Of a DNA stretch of 64,000 nt, positions 37,593 to 50,300 are shown in pieces. Origin of the DNA: Idiomarina rhizosphaerae (lineage in GTDB: Bacteria > Pseudomonadota > Gammaproteobacteria > Enterobacterales > Alteromonadaceae); NCBI RefSeq assembly GCF_024159085.1, contig NZ_JAMZDE010000008.1, positions 434,001-498,000 of the forward strand, written 5' to 3'. The position numbers and the translations under genes are program-made. Numbering within the stretch: position 1 is the first letter of the stretch; each line of letters starts with the position of its first letter. The notes under the pieces are model-generated. The model made no database searches and had not been told where the DNA came from. It saw only the letters and a list, made by a program, of their open reading frames with translations.

Positions 37593-38933
37593 TCACTTTT
37601 TACCACTTTTCTCTGGTTTTTCAGCTTCCGCTTCATCGTTCTCAACAGCAACTTTTTTCCGACGAAACTTAAACCACCACAGCCCAACTAAAGCTAACGC
37701 AATGAGAACAATGTTAACAACAACAATAATGATCAGATTAGTCATCGCCTGCTTTTGCTTGGCCTCACGCTCTAGTCTTGCCTGTTCGCGTTGACGCTCA
37801 AGCTCTATTTGCTGCCGTTGCGCCAACTCTGCGGCTGTCGGTTCAGGTGGAGGCGGTTCCTTTGCAATAAAACTAAAGTCATCAATTCGGGCTTCAAATT
37901 CACGCCCCCCCACACTGGTAGCAAAAATATCTAAATCTATAAGGTGTTTACCAAAAGCCAGGTTAGCAATTTCGACACTGTGCGGAAAGCTCTCTATCTG
38001 GCTGACCGTAAATTTACGAACCTCTCCGTTAGGAAAACTGGTTTCACCATTAATCACCAGGCTCTGTGGATCTATCCAGTCTTCATTAACACGAACGACT
38101 AATTGATGATTATCGTCCACAGACTCTGACTGAATAACATTAAATTCAACTGGTAACGGCTTAACCTCAACAGGGCCTGATTCAAACACTCGTTGGTACA
38201 GCGGGGTGGTCATTTCATAAGTGGCCATCCACTCACCTGGTACAACATCGAGATTAAAGAAACCGGTAAATATACCATCACCTGCTCTTTCGTCATGCCC
38301 TCGCCCGTCGTCTTCAAATTGTGCAACACGTGACGGATTCGAGCCGAAGTTATCAAAGTCTGAGTTATTGGTACTGACAAATAGAACATCCAATAGCACG
38401 GTCTGACGAAAACGTGAAGTTTTAACCACTTCGTCGCCATTATAGAGTTTTCCTTCTACTTTTAGCTCTTCGTACTGAAATAATGGACTAGGTAAAGGCT
38501 CGGCTTCAAAGCGAATATCAGAAATGACTAAGGCTTTATTTTCTTCATCGATGCGACCAGCGGCCTGCCAGGGACCAGGCTGAGGTTCTTTTATCCGGAT
38601 AATGTCAAAGTTAGGATCGGTATACCAAGTTACTTTTTCCGCCGGATACCGGGTATCGTACCACTTGCTCCCATCAGGCTTAATAAGGACCAGAGGCTTG
38701 CTGCCCGGTTCGCGGAAGAACAGCAGAGTAATTTCTTCGACGTTCTCGTCTATACGGAAACTTTGTCCTTTAATTGGTAATTTATTAGTAAGATCTCCTT
38801 CAATAAGGCTCATCGCACGCTTTTCAACTTCCTCTTTCGAGTCAGAGTCAACCGTGCTAAAACTCTGTACCGCATAGGCTGATGAGCTACATATTAAAAC
38901 CAATAATACTGCTAAGAGTCTTGCCACAGACAA
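37593..38933 (-). CDS. TIGR03503 family membrane protein
   Basis: This 446-residue protein matches the TIGR03503 family, as I recall it, of marine gammaproteobacteria. It has a signal peptide ([16 protein letters not shown]), a periplasmic beta-rich body with a DDGRGHDERAGDGIFTGFF segment, a Pro/Glu- and Gln/Arg-rich coiled stretch (around residues 365-395) and a C-terminal transmembrane helix with a charged KKVAVENDEAEAEKPEK tail. Its role is unknown; the topology resembles an anchored periplasmic sensor or scaffold. The start is TTG at 38933 after AAGG (GTG at 38927 is an alternative). It overlaps the dnaQ 3' end by about 20 bases, so it is expressed with dnaQ. Confidence 0.8.
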   Translation of the reverse strand: MSVARLLAVLLVLICSSSAYAVQSFSTVDSDSKEEVEKRAMSLIEGDLTNKLPIKGQSFRIDENVEEITLLFFREPGSKPLVLIKPDGSKWYDTRYPAEKVTWYTDPNFDIIRIKEPQPGPWQAAGRIDEENKALVISDIRFEAEPLPSPLFQYEELKVEGKLYNGDEVVKTSRFRQTVLLDVLFVSTNNSDFDNFGSNPSRVAQFEDDGRGHDERAGDGIFTGFFNLDVVPGEWMATYEMTTPLYQRVFESGPVEVKPLPVEFNVIQSESVDDNHQLVVRVNEDWIDPQSLVINGETSFPNGEVRKFTVSQIESFPHSVEIANLAFGKHLIDLDIFATSVGGREFEARIDDFSFIAKEPPPPEPTAAELAQRQQIELERQREQARLEREAKQKQAMTNLIIIVVVNIVLIALALVGLWWFKFRRKKVAVENDEAEAEKPEKSGKK

Positions 38934-39619
38934 TGTCCACCTTCTTCTTTGACTCGCGCCAAACGCTCCTGATGTAATGCTTCTTCATCGGCCGTTGCCC
39001 GCAAAACCTTTAATGTGGGACGATTGGTTATTCTTTGATGTTCCACTTTTTGTGAACCACCCTGATTATCTTTTCCGTGGCTGGCCAGGTTTAATGCCGT
39101 TTGCCCGCCGGTCATCATCAAATAGACGTCAGCAAGAATCTCAGCATCCAGTAAAGCTCCGTGCAACTGACGTGAGGAGTTATCAACACCATAAGCACGA
39201 CACAGTGCATCCAGGTTATTCTTTTGCCCCGGGCGCATTTCACGGGCAAGTTGTAAGGTATCGAGTACCGAGCAAAAATCATTGGTCAGGCCGACAGCCG
39301 GACGAATACGACTAAATTCAGCATCCATAAAACCCACGTCAAATGGCGCATTATGAATAACTAACTGTGAGCCCTTAATAAATTCAATAAAATCATGAAC
39401 TACCTGGGCAAATACCGGCTTGTCGGTTAAAAAATCATTGGTTATACCATGAACTTCAATCGCTTCCTGCTCGACCACCCGCTCCGGATTAATGTAAACA
39501 TGGAAATGATTACCGGTTAATTTGCGATTAATAAGCTCCACACAGCCTATTTCAATAATTCTATGCCCCTTTGCAGGGTCAATTCCGGTAGTTTCTGTAT
39601 CTAATACGACCTGACGCAT
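38912..39619 (-). CDS. dnaQ: DNA polymerase III epsilon subunit (proofreading exonuclease)
   Basis: The 235-residue 3'-5' exonuclease that proofreads for DnaE. ExoI reads [22 protein letters not shown] with Asp and Glu ligands. ExoII is in [14 protein letters not shown], and the ExoIII-epsilon region reads [20 protein letters not shown] with the catalytic His and Asp. The C-terminal tail after residue 190 should bind the polymerase. It is divergent from rnhA over 51 bases, the conserved gammaproteobacterial arrangement. Confidence 0.97.
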   Translation of the reverse strand: MRQVVLDTETTGIDPAKGHRIIEIGCVELINRKLTGNHFHVYINPERVVEQEAIEVHGITNDFLTDKPVFAQVVHDFIEFIKGSQLVIHNAPFDVGFMDAEFSRIRPAVGLTNDFCSVLDTLQLAREMRPGQKNNLDALCRAYGVDNSSRQLHGALLDAEILADVYLMMTGGQTALNLASHGKDNQGGSQKVEHQRITNRPTLKVLRATADEEALHQERLARVKEEGGHCLWQDS

Positions 39620-39670
39620 GGTGAAATCCTGATATACTCGCTGGAAACAAAGGATATAGTAGCAAGTAAC

Positions 39671-40144
39671 ATGTCGAACTCAAAAACTGTTCATTTATAT
39701 ACTGATGGTTCTTGTCTGGGAAACCCGGGGCCAGGCGGCTATGGCGCTGTACTGGAATACGGGAAACATCACAAAGAATTAAGTCAGGGCTATCGTCTGA
39801 CCACCAATAACCGCATGGAGATGCTGGCTACTATCGCCGGCCTGCGCGAGTTGAAACGCCCCTGTCATGTCATTCTGACTACAGACAGCCAATATGTGAA
39901 GCAAGGTGTCGAGCAGTGGATGCATCGCTGGAAGCAAAACGGCTGGCGTACTTCCGCTCGTAAAGCAGTTAAAAATAAAGACTTATGGCAACAACTGGAC
40001 GAAGAAGTGAATCGTCATAAAGTTGAATGGAAGTGGATAAAAGGCCATTCCGGGCATAAACAGAATGAGCGTTGTGATGAACTGGCCCGCGACGCCGCAA
40101 CGCGCGAGCCTTTGCTTGAAGATAAAGGGTTTGGGGGCGAGTAA
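39671..40144 (+). CDS. rnhA: Ribonuclease HI
   Basis: The 157-residue RNase HI degrades the RNA strand of hybrids formed by primers and R-loops. Catalytic carboxylates are seen in [17 protein letters not shown] (Asp), NRMEMLA (Glu), LTTDSQYV (Asp) and [13 protein letters not shown] (Asp). A possible promoter is CTGACG-(16)-TATACT with an extended TG just inside the divergent dnaQ region. The stop lies one base from the end of the convergent rhodanese gene. Confidence 0.97.
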   Translation: MSNSKTVHLYTDGSCLGNPGPGGYGAVLEYGKHHKELSQGYRLTTNNRMEMLATIAGLRELKRPCHVILTTDSQYVKQGVEQWMHRWKQNGWRTSARKAVKNKDLWQQLDEEVNRHKVEWKWIKGHSGHKQNERCDELARDAATREPLLEDKGFGGE

Positions 40145-40145
40145 G

Positions 40146-40535
40146 TTACTCGCCGGCAACTACCGGCAGTTTTTTCTCCTGCCAGGCGCTCATACCACCA
40201 TCTACGCTGTATACGTTATCGAATCCCATGCGTTGCAGGCTCTCTGCGGCCAGAGCTGAACGACCACCGGTTCGGCAAATAAGGTACAAGGGCTTTTCGG
40301 CGATGCGCTCCAGAGCGTTGTCATATCCGGCCACATCAGGATGCTGATTTAACTGCATTTCCAATACACCACGGGGCATGTTCACCGCTTGCCGAATGTG
40401 CCCTTGTCCATATTCAGCCGGTTCTCTTACATCAATAACGCGCGCGCCCTGCTCTATGGCTTTTTGTAGTTCTTCGGTGTTCACTTCTTTGACGTTCGAC
40501 TTCGCTTTTCCACATAACTCTTGTGCTGTAATCAT
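40146..40535 (-). CDS. Rhodanese-like sulfurtransferase
   Basis: A single-domain rhodanese of 129 residues. The active-site loop reads CRTGGRS, with the catalytic Cys that carries persulfide sulfur, preceded by VIDVREPAEYGQGHIRQAVNMP. It is cytosolic with no signal sequence. The gene lies 10 bases downstream of the methyltransferase and is inserted between the yafS-like gene and rnhA relative to E. coli. The physiological sulfur acceptor is unknown. Confidence 0.9.
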   Translation of the reverse strand: MITAQELCGKAKSNVKEVNTEELQKAIEQGARVIDVREPAEYGQGHIRQAVNMPRGVLEMQLNQHPDVAGYDNALERIAEKPLYLICRTGGRSALAAESLQRMGFDNVYSVDGGMSAWQEKKLPVVAGE

Positions 40536-40545
40536 AATTTACCTC

Positions 40546-41301
40546 TTATTGTTTATTAGACTTTGAAAACTGCTTGCTCGTCATTGCTGTTGCTGCCTGC
40601 CTTCCGTTAACCGCAAGTTGCTTTCTTTGAGCTGACGGTTTTAATCTGTTAATCAGCGTTTGTTTTCGTGCCACAATAAAATAAGCCGCGCGCAGTCCTG
40701 GTATCAGGTTGCTCAGCTTCGTCGACCAGTCACTTCCCCGGTGTTCGCTATGGTGCAGAAAATTCGAAACATAAAATTCAGACTCCAGAATTTCAAACCC
40801 TAATAATTCCAGCCAGTCTTTAACTCTCACTGGCGTAAAGTACCTTCCACACCATGGGAAGCTCTTTTTATGGCGAATGAAAAAGCCACTGGCTACTGCC
40901 GGACTATAGGGGTTAAACCCCGTAAGTATTAATACGCCATCATCATCCAGTACTCGCGTAACCTCCCTAAGTAGCTGGTGCGGATGCCGACAAAATTCAA
41001 GGACAAAGGGAGCAATTAGGTTATCGACACTGTCTTCCTTTAAAGCGAGCTCCGTTAACTTGCTGCGAACCGCTACGTCACTACCGGCACCTACAGTCAG
41101 CCACTGAGCTCCATTCTTAAGACACTCATTAAGCCCCGGACTCAAAGAGCCTATTGCCACGGTTTTCCCCGGCTTTAGTCGTCGCTGATGAACGCGAATT
41201 AAATCAGCCGTCTGCTCCATCATGTAGTCCCCGCAGGCCATTTGCTGCCAGTCCCCGGGAGCCGCTAAATCAATTTTCGAATATGCTGGTTTAATTAACA
41301 C
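40546..41301 (-). CDS. Class I SAM-dependent methyltransferase (YafS-like)
   Basis: This 251-residue protein contains a methyltransferase-11 type domain: a glycine-poor motif I around LTVGAGSDVAVRS, then APFVLEFCRHPHQLLREVTRVLDDDGVLILTGFNPYSP, the usual post-motif segment. It starts with GTG after AGGAATTAGCC. Position (divergent from gloB, near rnhA and dnaQ) matches E. coli yafS, whose substrate is unknown. The basic C-terminal tail is not assigned. Confidence 0.85.
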   Translation of the reverse strand: MLIKPAYSKIDLAAPGDWQQMACGDYMMEQTADLIRVHQRRLKPGKTVAIGSLSPGLNECLKNGAQWLTVGAGSDVAVRSKLTELALKEDSVDNLIAPFVLEFCRHPHQLLREVTRVLDDDGVLILTGFNPYSPAVASGFFIRHKKSFPWCGRYFTPVRVKDWLELLGFEILESEFYVSNFLHHSEHRGSDWSTKLSNLIPGLRAAYFIVARKQTLINRLKPSAQRKQLAVNGRQAATAMTSKQFSKSNKQ

Positions 41302-41375
41302 GGCTAATTCCTGTATTATGAACTTATCTTCAACTTACTCGCTGGGTTTCTCATCCTAGCGTTATAGGGGTTAAC

Positions 41376-42137
41376 ATGCGAGTGCACGCTATTGAAGCTT
41401 TCGATGACAATTACATATGGGCAATTGAAACCAACAATAACGACAAAGTTATTATTGTAGACCCCGGCGAAGCCAAACCCGTTCAACAATGGCTGGAACA
41501 AAAGAATAAAAGTATAGAGACTATTCTAGTCACTCATCACCATTACGACCACACTGGCGGCATAGCTGAGTTAATAAAGCAGAGCCCGTGCCCGGTCATC
41601 GGTCCGGAAAACCCAGAAATAAAAACGCTCACCCGGACAGTTACAGAAGGCGATGAGCTGACTGTTGGAGGTATTCAGTGGCAGGTATTAACCACTCCGG
41701 GACACACACTGGATCACATCAGTTTTTATACTCCCGGCTTTTTATTTTGCGGTGACACACTGTTTTCCGGTGGTTGTGGCCGTATGTTTGAAGGTACGCC
41801 AGAACAATTTACGCAGTCGTTGTTAAAGCTGCGCAAGCTGCCAGGAGAAACTCGGGTCTTTTGTGCCCACGAGTATACTCAGGCAAATGTAAATTTCGCC
41901 TTGAAAGTTGAGCCAGAGAACGCTGTGCTGCAAAGTTACGCTGAAAAGGTCAGAATGTTGCGTGAACAAGAGCAAATAACCCTACCAAGCACGCTGCAAC
42001 TAGAGTTAGCCATTAATCCCTTTCTTCGATTTGATCAAAAAAGTGTTATTGCAGCAGCAAATAAGCATGCCGAAAGTGTAAAAAACACGCCCGAGGATGT
42101 TTTTTATACAATTAGGCAGTGGAAAGATAATGCGTGA
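41376..42137 (+). CDS. gloB: Hydroxyacylglutathione hydrolase (glyoxalase II)
   Basis: GloB completes methylglyoxal detoxification by splitting S-lactoylglutathione into lactate and glutathione. The 253-residue metallo-beta-lactamase fold has the binuclear metal motif THHHYDHTGG, further His ligands in TPGHTLDH and FCAHEYTQ, and the C-terminal glutathione-binding block. Family length and start agree. It is divergent from the methyltransferase gene and 48 bases upstream of mltD, a conserved order. Confidence 0.95.
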   Translation: MRVHAIEAFDDNYIWAIETNNNDKVIIVDPGEAKPVQQWLEQKNKSIETILVTHHHYDHTGGIAELIKQSPCPVIGPENPEIKTLTRTVTEGDELTVGGIQWQVLTTPGHTLDHISFYTPGFLFCGDTLFSGGCGRMFEGTPEQFTQSLLKLRKLPGETRVFCAHEYTQANVNFALKVEPENAVLQSYAEKVRMLREQEQITLPSTLQLELAINPFLRFDQKSVIAAANKHAESVKNTPEDVFYTIRQWKDNA

Positions 42138-42185
42138 TTCTTTAAACTCCTCAAGATTTTAATAATTATCGGAAGTAAATTGCGC

Positions 42186-43820
42186 ATGATAAACAGCAAA
42201 CAAAAGAACGTATGGTTAAAGTATTGTATGGTGGCTAGTGGCCTGGCATTAAGCGGCTGCCAGAGCACAATGCTGTTTAGTAATAATGAACCGGTAAATA
42301 CAAAAAACGAAACTACAGAGCTTAAACTGACGGTCATTCCGGAAGAAGTGATAAGTCAGCACACCGAAGAAGAAATAAAAGTCAGCGAGCCTGTAAAGCT
42401 TACCCCGCAGGAGCAGGAAGATTTGTGGGTGCGTATTCGCCAGCAATTGAGCTTTCATGTGCCTGATGTACCCAGAGTACAAAGCCAGCGCAACTGGTAT
42501 GCCAGCCACCCGGAGTATTTAGACCGCGTTGCTAAACGCGCTGAACCTTACCTGCATCTCATTGTTGAAGAGCTGGAAAAACGTGATATGCCGGTCGATC
42601 TGGCTTTATTGCCGATAGTCGAAAGTGCCTTCGACCCGTTTGCCTATTCGCATGGCAGTGCCTCTGGTGTCTGGCAGTTTATTCCGGGTACCGCGCGCCA
42701 ATATGGTTTGGATATTAACTGGTGGTACGATGGTCGTCGCGATGTTTTTGCCGCGACACACGCTGCACTCGATTATTTACAGGCACTTCATCGTTACTTT
42801 GATGGTGACTGGATGCACGCGCTGGCAGCCTATAATTCAGGTGAAGGCCGAGTTGCCGCTGCAATTCGCAAAAATGAGCGTCTGAACAAGCCAACTGACT
42901 TCTGGAACCTGTCATTACCACGTGAGACTCGCGCTTACGTACCCAAGTTATTAGCTTTAGCGGAAATACTCGCCAACAGCGAAGAATATGGTGTGGCATG
43001 GTACCCGATAGAAAACCAGCCAAAGCTTGAGGTAGTTGAAACACCGGCACAAATCGACTTAGCATTAGCTGCCGATATGGCTGATATGCCACTGGATTTA
43101 CTGCATCAGTACAACTCAGGTTATAACCGCTGGGCAACGGCACCAAACGGCCCTCACCGTTTACTTCTTCCGCATCAAAATGCGGAAAAGTTTAAACAGG
43201 CATTGGGTAAAACCGAGCCAAAAGACTGGCTGAGCTGGACCCGACATGAGGTTAAATCAGGCGAAAGTCTGCTCGTTATTTCTAAAAAATACAATACGTC
43301 TGTTGACGTGATACAGCAGGTCAATGACATAAGCAGCGATATTATTCGCGCGGGCGATCATTTGTTAGTGCCAGTTGCCACACTCGATATCGACAATTAC
43401 ACATTATCGCAAGATCAGCGCCGTGAGGACCGTCAAGATCAGAAGCGTTCCGGTAAGCGTATAGAACACATAGTGGAATCTGGCGATACACTCTGGGATC
43501 TAAGTCGCGCCTATCAAGTTAACTTGCGTGATTTAGCCCGCTGGAACTCAATGGCTCCAGGCGATTATTTAAGACCAGGACAGGAATTAGTGGTTTGGAC
43601 GGAAGCCGAGCCATCTTCGACGATACAAAGCAGTATTAACAGTATCATGCGTAATATAAGATACCGTGTGCGTAGCGGTGACTCATTAGCCAGGATTGCT
43701 GATAAATTTAATGTCACCATTCGCCAAATTGAGCAATGGAATAACATTCAACGCAATCGTTATCTACAGCCCGGACAAATGCTTAAGTTAAAAGTAGATG
43801 TTACCGAGGTGAGTAGTTGA
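42186..43820 (+). CDS. mltD: Membrane-bound lytic murein transglycosylase D
   Basis: MltD cleaves peptidoglycan glycan strands with formation of 1,6-anhydro ends. The 544-residue protein has a lipoprotein signal ending in LSGC, an SLT domain (LLPIVESAFDPFAYSHGSASGVWQF, with the catalytic Glu, and ALAAYNSGEGRV) and three C-terminal LysM repeats (starting HEVKSGESLLVIS, HIVESGDTLWDLS and YRVRSGDSLARIA) that bind the wall. The ATG at 42186 was preferred; a TTG six bases earlier is possible. The next gene overlaps or abuts the stop. Confidence 0.95.
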   Translation: MINSKQKNVWLKYCMVASGLALSGCQSTMLFSNNEPVNTKNETTELKLTVIPEEVISQHTEEEIKVSEPVKLTPQEQEDLWVRIRQQLSFHVPDVPRVQSQRNWYASHPEYLDRVAKRAEPYLHLIVEELEKRDMPVDLALLPIVESAFDPFAYSHGSASGVWQFIPGTARQYGLDINWWYDGRRDVFAATHAALDYLQALHRYFDGDWMHALAAYNSGEGRVAAAIRKNERLNKPTDFWNLSLPRETRAYVPKLLALAEILANSEEYGVAWYPIENQPKLEVVETPAQIDLALAADMADMPLDLLHQYNSGYNRWATAPNGPHRLLLPHQNAEKFKQALGKTEPKDWLSWTRHEVKSGESLLVISKKYNTSVDVIQQVNDISSDIIRAGDHLLVPVATLDIDNYTLSQDQRREDRQDQKRSGKRIEHIVESGDTLWDLSRAYQVNLRDLARWNSMAPGDYLRPGQELVVWTEAEPSSTIQSSINSIMRNIRYRVRSGDSLARIADKFNVTIRQIEQWNNIQRNRYLQPGQMLKLKVDVTEVSS

Positions 43821-43828
43821 GGCAACCT

Positions 43829-46356
<2,528 letters not shown>

Positions 46357-47316
46357 TTAAGCTGAGTGTTTACGTTCAAATTCACGAATACGCTGGCGTG
46401 CTTCGTGAATCGACTGGCGGGTCAATAATTGGCGCTGGCCATCCAGAACCTGCCCCTGAGGAATTTCGGTAGCGAGTTTTTTAGCCGCGTTCAACATCAT
46501 ATTAAAGGCCTGCTGACCGTCAAATTTCATGGGTAAGGCCATAAAAAACGCGACACCATCGGTTTCAAAGTTCTCCATGTTATCCAGGTCAAACGTGCCA
46601 GGATTGAACATGTTGGCAACACTAAAAATCATTGGTCCGGTGCCTGCGGTATTTTCATAGCGATGGAAAATACCCAGTTCGCCAAACTTACAGCCCAGCT
46701 CGGTCATCATTTGCAGCAATACTGCGCCCTGTACTGGCCCTTTAACATGTAAGGCAATAACTTCTTCCGGAACCGACTCAAAATCATCAGCCGTATCCGC
46801 ACTAACCTCTGGTTCGGTTTCTGGCTCAAGCGCTGACTCTTGCACAGAGCTCTGTTCGGCGGCACTTTTATAAGAGTCATCCGGCTCTGAAGGAACATCC
46901 CCATCAAACTTAAGCTCAGTTTGCTCTACTTCAACCGTTTCATCATTGCTGACACGCATAGAGGGTAATGAGTCAGACATATCGTCATCATTGCTAAGGT
47001 CCATCGACATTTGCTCGACAGCCTCGGCATCATTGTCCTGTGTTCTCACATTACTGTGCGACGATGTTTTTGCTTTTAGCTCAACGGCTTGGTCATGGTT
47101 GTAGCCGTCATCTGAACTCTCTTTCTTTAAAATCCGAACTTCGCCAATGCCGTCGTCATCAAAACCGGACGATTGCTGCTGACGATTCTCTGCAACTCGT
47201 TGTTCACGCTGTCGTTGTTGCTGGTTACCTTTACGTATCTTCCATACGCCATGCGCAACAATACCTGCGATTGCCAGGATCCCAAGAATACTGAGGGTTA
47301 TTTGTAAACTGCCCAT
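46357..47316 (-). CDS. zipA: Cell division protein ZipA
   Basis: ZipA tethers FtsZ filaments to the inner membrane. The 319-residue protein has an N-terminal transmembrane helix (TLSILGILAIAGIVAHGVW), a basic then very acidic disordered linker (residues 35-185, rich in Asp, Glu, Ser and Gln) and the C-terminal FtsZ-binding domain (VIALHVKGPVQGAVLLQMM to the end). It lies between smc (24 bases) and ligA (12 bases). Confidence 0.95.
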   Translation of the reverse strand: MGSLQITLSILGILAIAGIVAHGVWKIRKGNQQQRQREQRVAENRQQQSSGFDDDGIGEVRILKKESSDDGYNHDQAVELKAKTSSHSNVRTQDNDAEAVEQMSMDLSNDDDMSDSLPSMRVSNDETVEVEQTELKFDGDVPSEPDDSYKSAAEQSSVQESALEPETEPEVSADTADDFESVPEEVIALHVKGPVQGAVLLQMMTELGCKFGELGIFHRYENTAGTGPMIFSVANMFNPGTFDLDNMENFETDGVAFFMALPMKFDGQQAFNMMLNAAKKLATEIPQGQVLDGQRQLLTRQSIHEARQRIREFERKHSA

Positions 47317-47340
47317 TTTTGCTCCATCAAGCTTATTTTG

Positions 47341-50300
47341 TTATCCGGCGTCTGTCATCGCCACAGCCTGTTCAACATCAACCGCTACCAATCTCGAAAC
47401 GCCCGCTTCCTGCATTGTTACCCCTGCCAGATGGGTAGCCATTTCCATTGCCACTTTATTGTGGCTGATATAAATAAATTGTACCGATTCCGACATTTCA
47501 CTCACCAAACGACAGAACCGTCCTACGTTGGCATCATCTAATGGCGCATCAACCTCATCTAACAGGCAAAAAGGTGCCGGATTCAAGCGAAATATCGCGA
47601 ATACCAATGATAATGCGGTCAGTGCCTTTTCTCCACCGCTAAGCAAATGAATTGTACTGTTTTTCTTGCCCGGTGGCCTAGCCATAATGGTAACGCCCGT
47701 TTCCAGTAAATCGTCATCGGTAAGTTCGAGCGTGGCACTGCCACCACCAAAAACTTTCGGAAACAGAATTTGTAAATCATGGTTTATCGCATCAAAAGTG
47801 GTTTTAAACCTATGTCGCGTTTCTTTATCAATCTTACGAATCGCCGCTTCTAAAGTGTCTAACGCCGATGATAGATCATCCACTTGCTGGTCGAGGTACT
47901 GTTTACGTTCTCTTTGCGCTTCGGCTTCATCAATTGCCGCCAGGTTAATTGCCCCTAAGCGTTTTATCTTATTCTGTATTGACTCCAGCTCTTGAAGCCA
48001 CGGCTTTTCGTCAGCGTCGGAGGAAAGCTCTTCCAGTATATCTTTCAATTTAAGGCCTGTTTCAGCCAGCGTTTCCAACACAGCCTGACTGCGTTCCTGC
48101 AATTTAACCTGCTCAATCTCAGTACTCTGCATTGCCTCTTTGGCCTGGCCTATTTTTGTCTGAATTGCAGATTGTCCCTGAGTTATTTGCTGCAAGTCGT
48201 GCTCTAACCGCGACAATTGCTGGCGTTGCTCCTGCAATTGTTCCGCAACCTCGCCCCGCTTATCCAATAGCTCCGTTAATTGCTCATCAAGCGTATTTTG
48301 ATTCTCATCAGTGTCCGCATTTTTTTGCTCATTTCGTTCCTGTAGAAGCTGTTGATAGCGCTGCTCACTGCGTTGCAGTAGCTTCTGTAACTGCTCAGAC
48401 TGAGCCTGCAAATTCTGTTGTTGCAATGTCATCTGCTGCTGTTGGCTGCGCAGTTGCTGTAACTGTTCATCTCCGGCTCGAACTTGAGACTCCAGTTGTT
48501 CACCGTAGTCCTCGTCAACCTGCTCCGTTTGCTCCAGTAACAGTTCATACTCTTCCAACTGCATTTCAATTTGCTGTTGCTGCTCAGCGGCATTTTCCGC
48601 ATACAATCGTTGCTCTTGCTGCTTATCTTGCAGGCTCGTTAACTGCTGCTGTATTTGCTCGGCCTGCTGTAAGTTCCACTGCAGCCGCTCTTCAACTTTA
48701 CCTTGCTCGTTAAGAATCTGTTGGACCTGCTGCTGAACCTGCTCCAGCCTTTCTTGTGCCTGCTCAAGCTGCGTCTCGGTTCGCTGCAACTGCTGATCGC
48801 TTTCAGACAACTTGGCAGCCAGCACCTCAAGCTGCTCTAATAAAGTTTCGCGCTGCTTATGAAGATGAAGAACACTATTATCCTCATCAACACGAGCCGC
48901 GATAAAACCATCCTGCCAATACCAGTTACCGGCTTTCGACACCGCAAAACTGGCATCGCTCTGTTGCAGCTGCTGCCCCGCACTTTTCTCTGTATCAATT
49001 GCCAGACACTGCTGCAGCGGCGCCCAATAACGCAGTGGACCTTTGACTTTACTGGCCAGAGACCAGCTTTCAGGCTCTTGTCCACTCTCAGGCCAAACCA
49101 ATTTCACACCAGAAACCGCTTCTAATTCTTCCGGAGCTTGTTCCAGAACCACGGCATCCAGCCAGTCGTAAGCCAACTGTTCAACCGCCATTTCCCAGCC
49201 ACTTTCAGCCTGCAGTAATTCCCTCACCTTCAGGCTGTCTGGATACTTCTCCTGTAACCATTTTTCACTGCGACTATCGTTATTTTGCTTCCCTTCCAGC
49301 AGTTGCTCAATGGCCGTTAACTGAGCCTGAGCTTTATCTTGCTGCTGCTGAGTCTGTCGATGTTGTTCCTGCTGTTCTTTAAACGCTTGTTGAAGCTCCT
49401 GCAGTTGCTGCTTACTCTGCTGATACTGAAGCTCTTTGTGCTCCAGTTGATGCTTTAATTCCGCTATCGCCTGTTCATTCTCGTCAACGGATAGTGCCTG
49501 TTTCTGCCGCAGTAAGTCCTGTTGCTGAGTTTGGAGTTGCTCTACTTGTTGTAGCGCATATTGCTGGCTTTGTTTGAGCTCTTGCAGCTTCAATTGTGCC
49601 TGCTGTTGCTGTTTCTCAACATCACGTTGCTGTTGCTGCTGTTGTCTTTGTTGCTGCTGCCATTGCCGCCACTTCTCATTCGCTTGTTGAGACTGCTCTG
49701 ACACGCTTTCAAGCTGTTCTTCAACCTGCTCCAGCTGTGGCTCAAGCAGCAGTTGCTGTTCTTCCAGTTGTTCTCTTTGCAGGCGATCATCCGCCAGTTG
49801 CTCATCTAACTGAGCAATTTCTTCATTCAACTGTTGTTGCCGCTGGCTGCGTTGCTCTTTTAACTCTTGCTGATGTTTCAGAGTTTGCTCAATACGGGTA
49901 ATTTCATTCCCCACTGAGAACATCTTTTCCTGCGACTGTTCAACCTTATCACGCGCCTCTTCGGCCTGCTCTTTCAGTTCAATGGCACCCCGCTCATCAC
50001 CGCTTTGCTGTGCCTGCCAACGTTCAAGCTCCGTTTGCTGTTCTGCATACTGCGCTTGCAACTGCTGTCGTTGATTGTCCAGTTTCAGCCAGCGTAGAGC
50101 CTGCAGTTCAGCTTTAAATTTACGCTCACTGGCTTTCAATTCTTTATAGCGAATAGCAGCCGCAGCCTGACGTTCCAGTTTCTCCAACTGCTGGCCAAGT
50201 TCTTCGCGAACATCACTCAGCCGTTCCAGATTCTCACGCGTGTGCAGCATCCGGTTCTCAGTTTCTTTGCGACGTTCTTTGTATTTTGAAATACCTGCGG

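Noticed and set aside
42715-43146. 143-residue minus-strand open frame in mltD
   Set aside because: It is covered by the SLT domain of mltD on the plus strand and has no support of its own.
48132-48713. 193-residue plus-strand open frame within smc
   Set aside because: It is the antisense shadow of the Gln-rich coiled coil; the low-complexity composition mirrors the repeat and there is no start signal.
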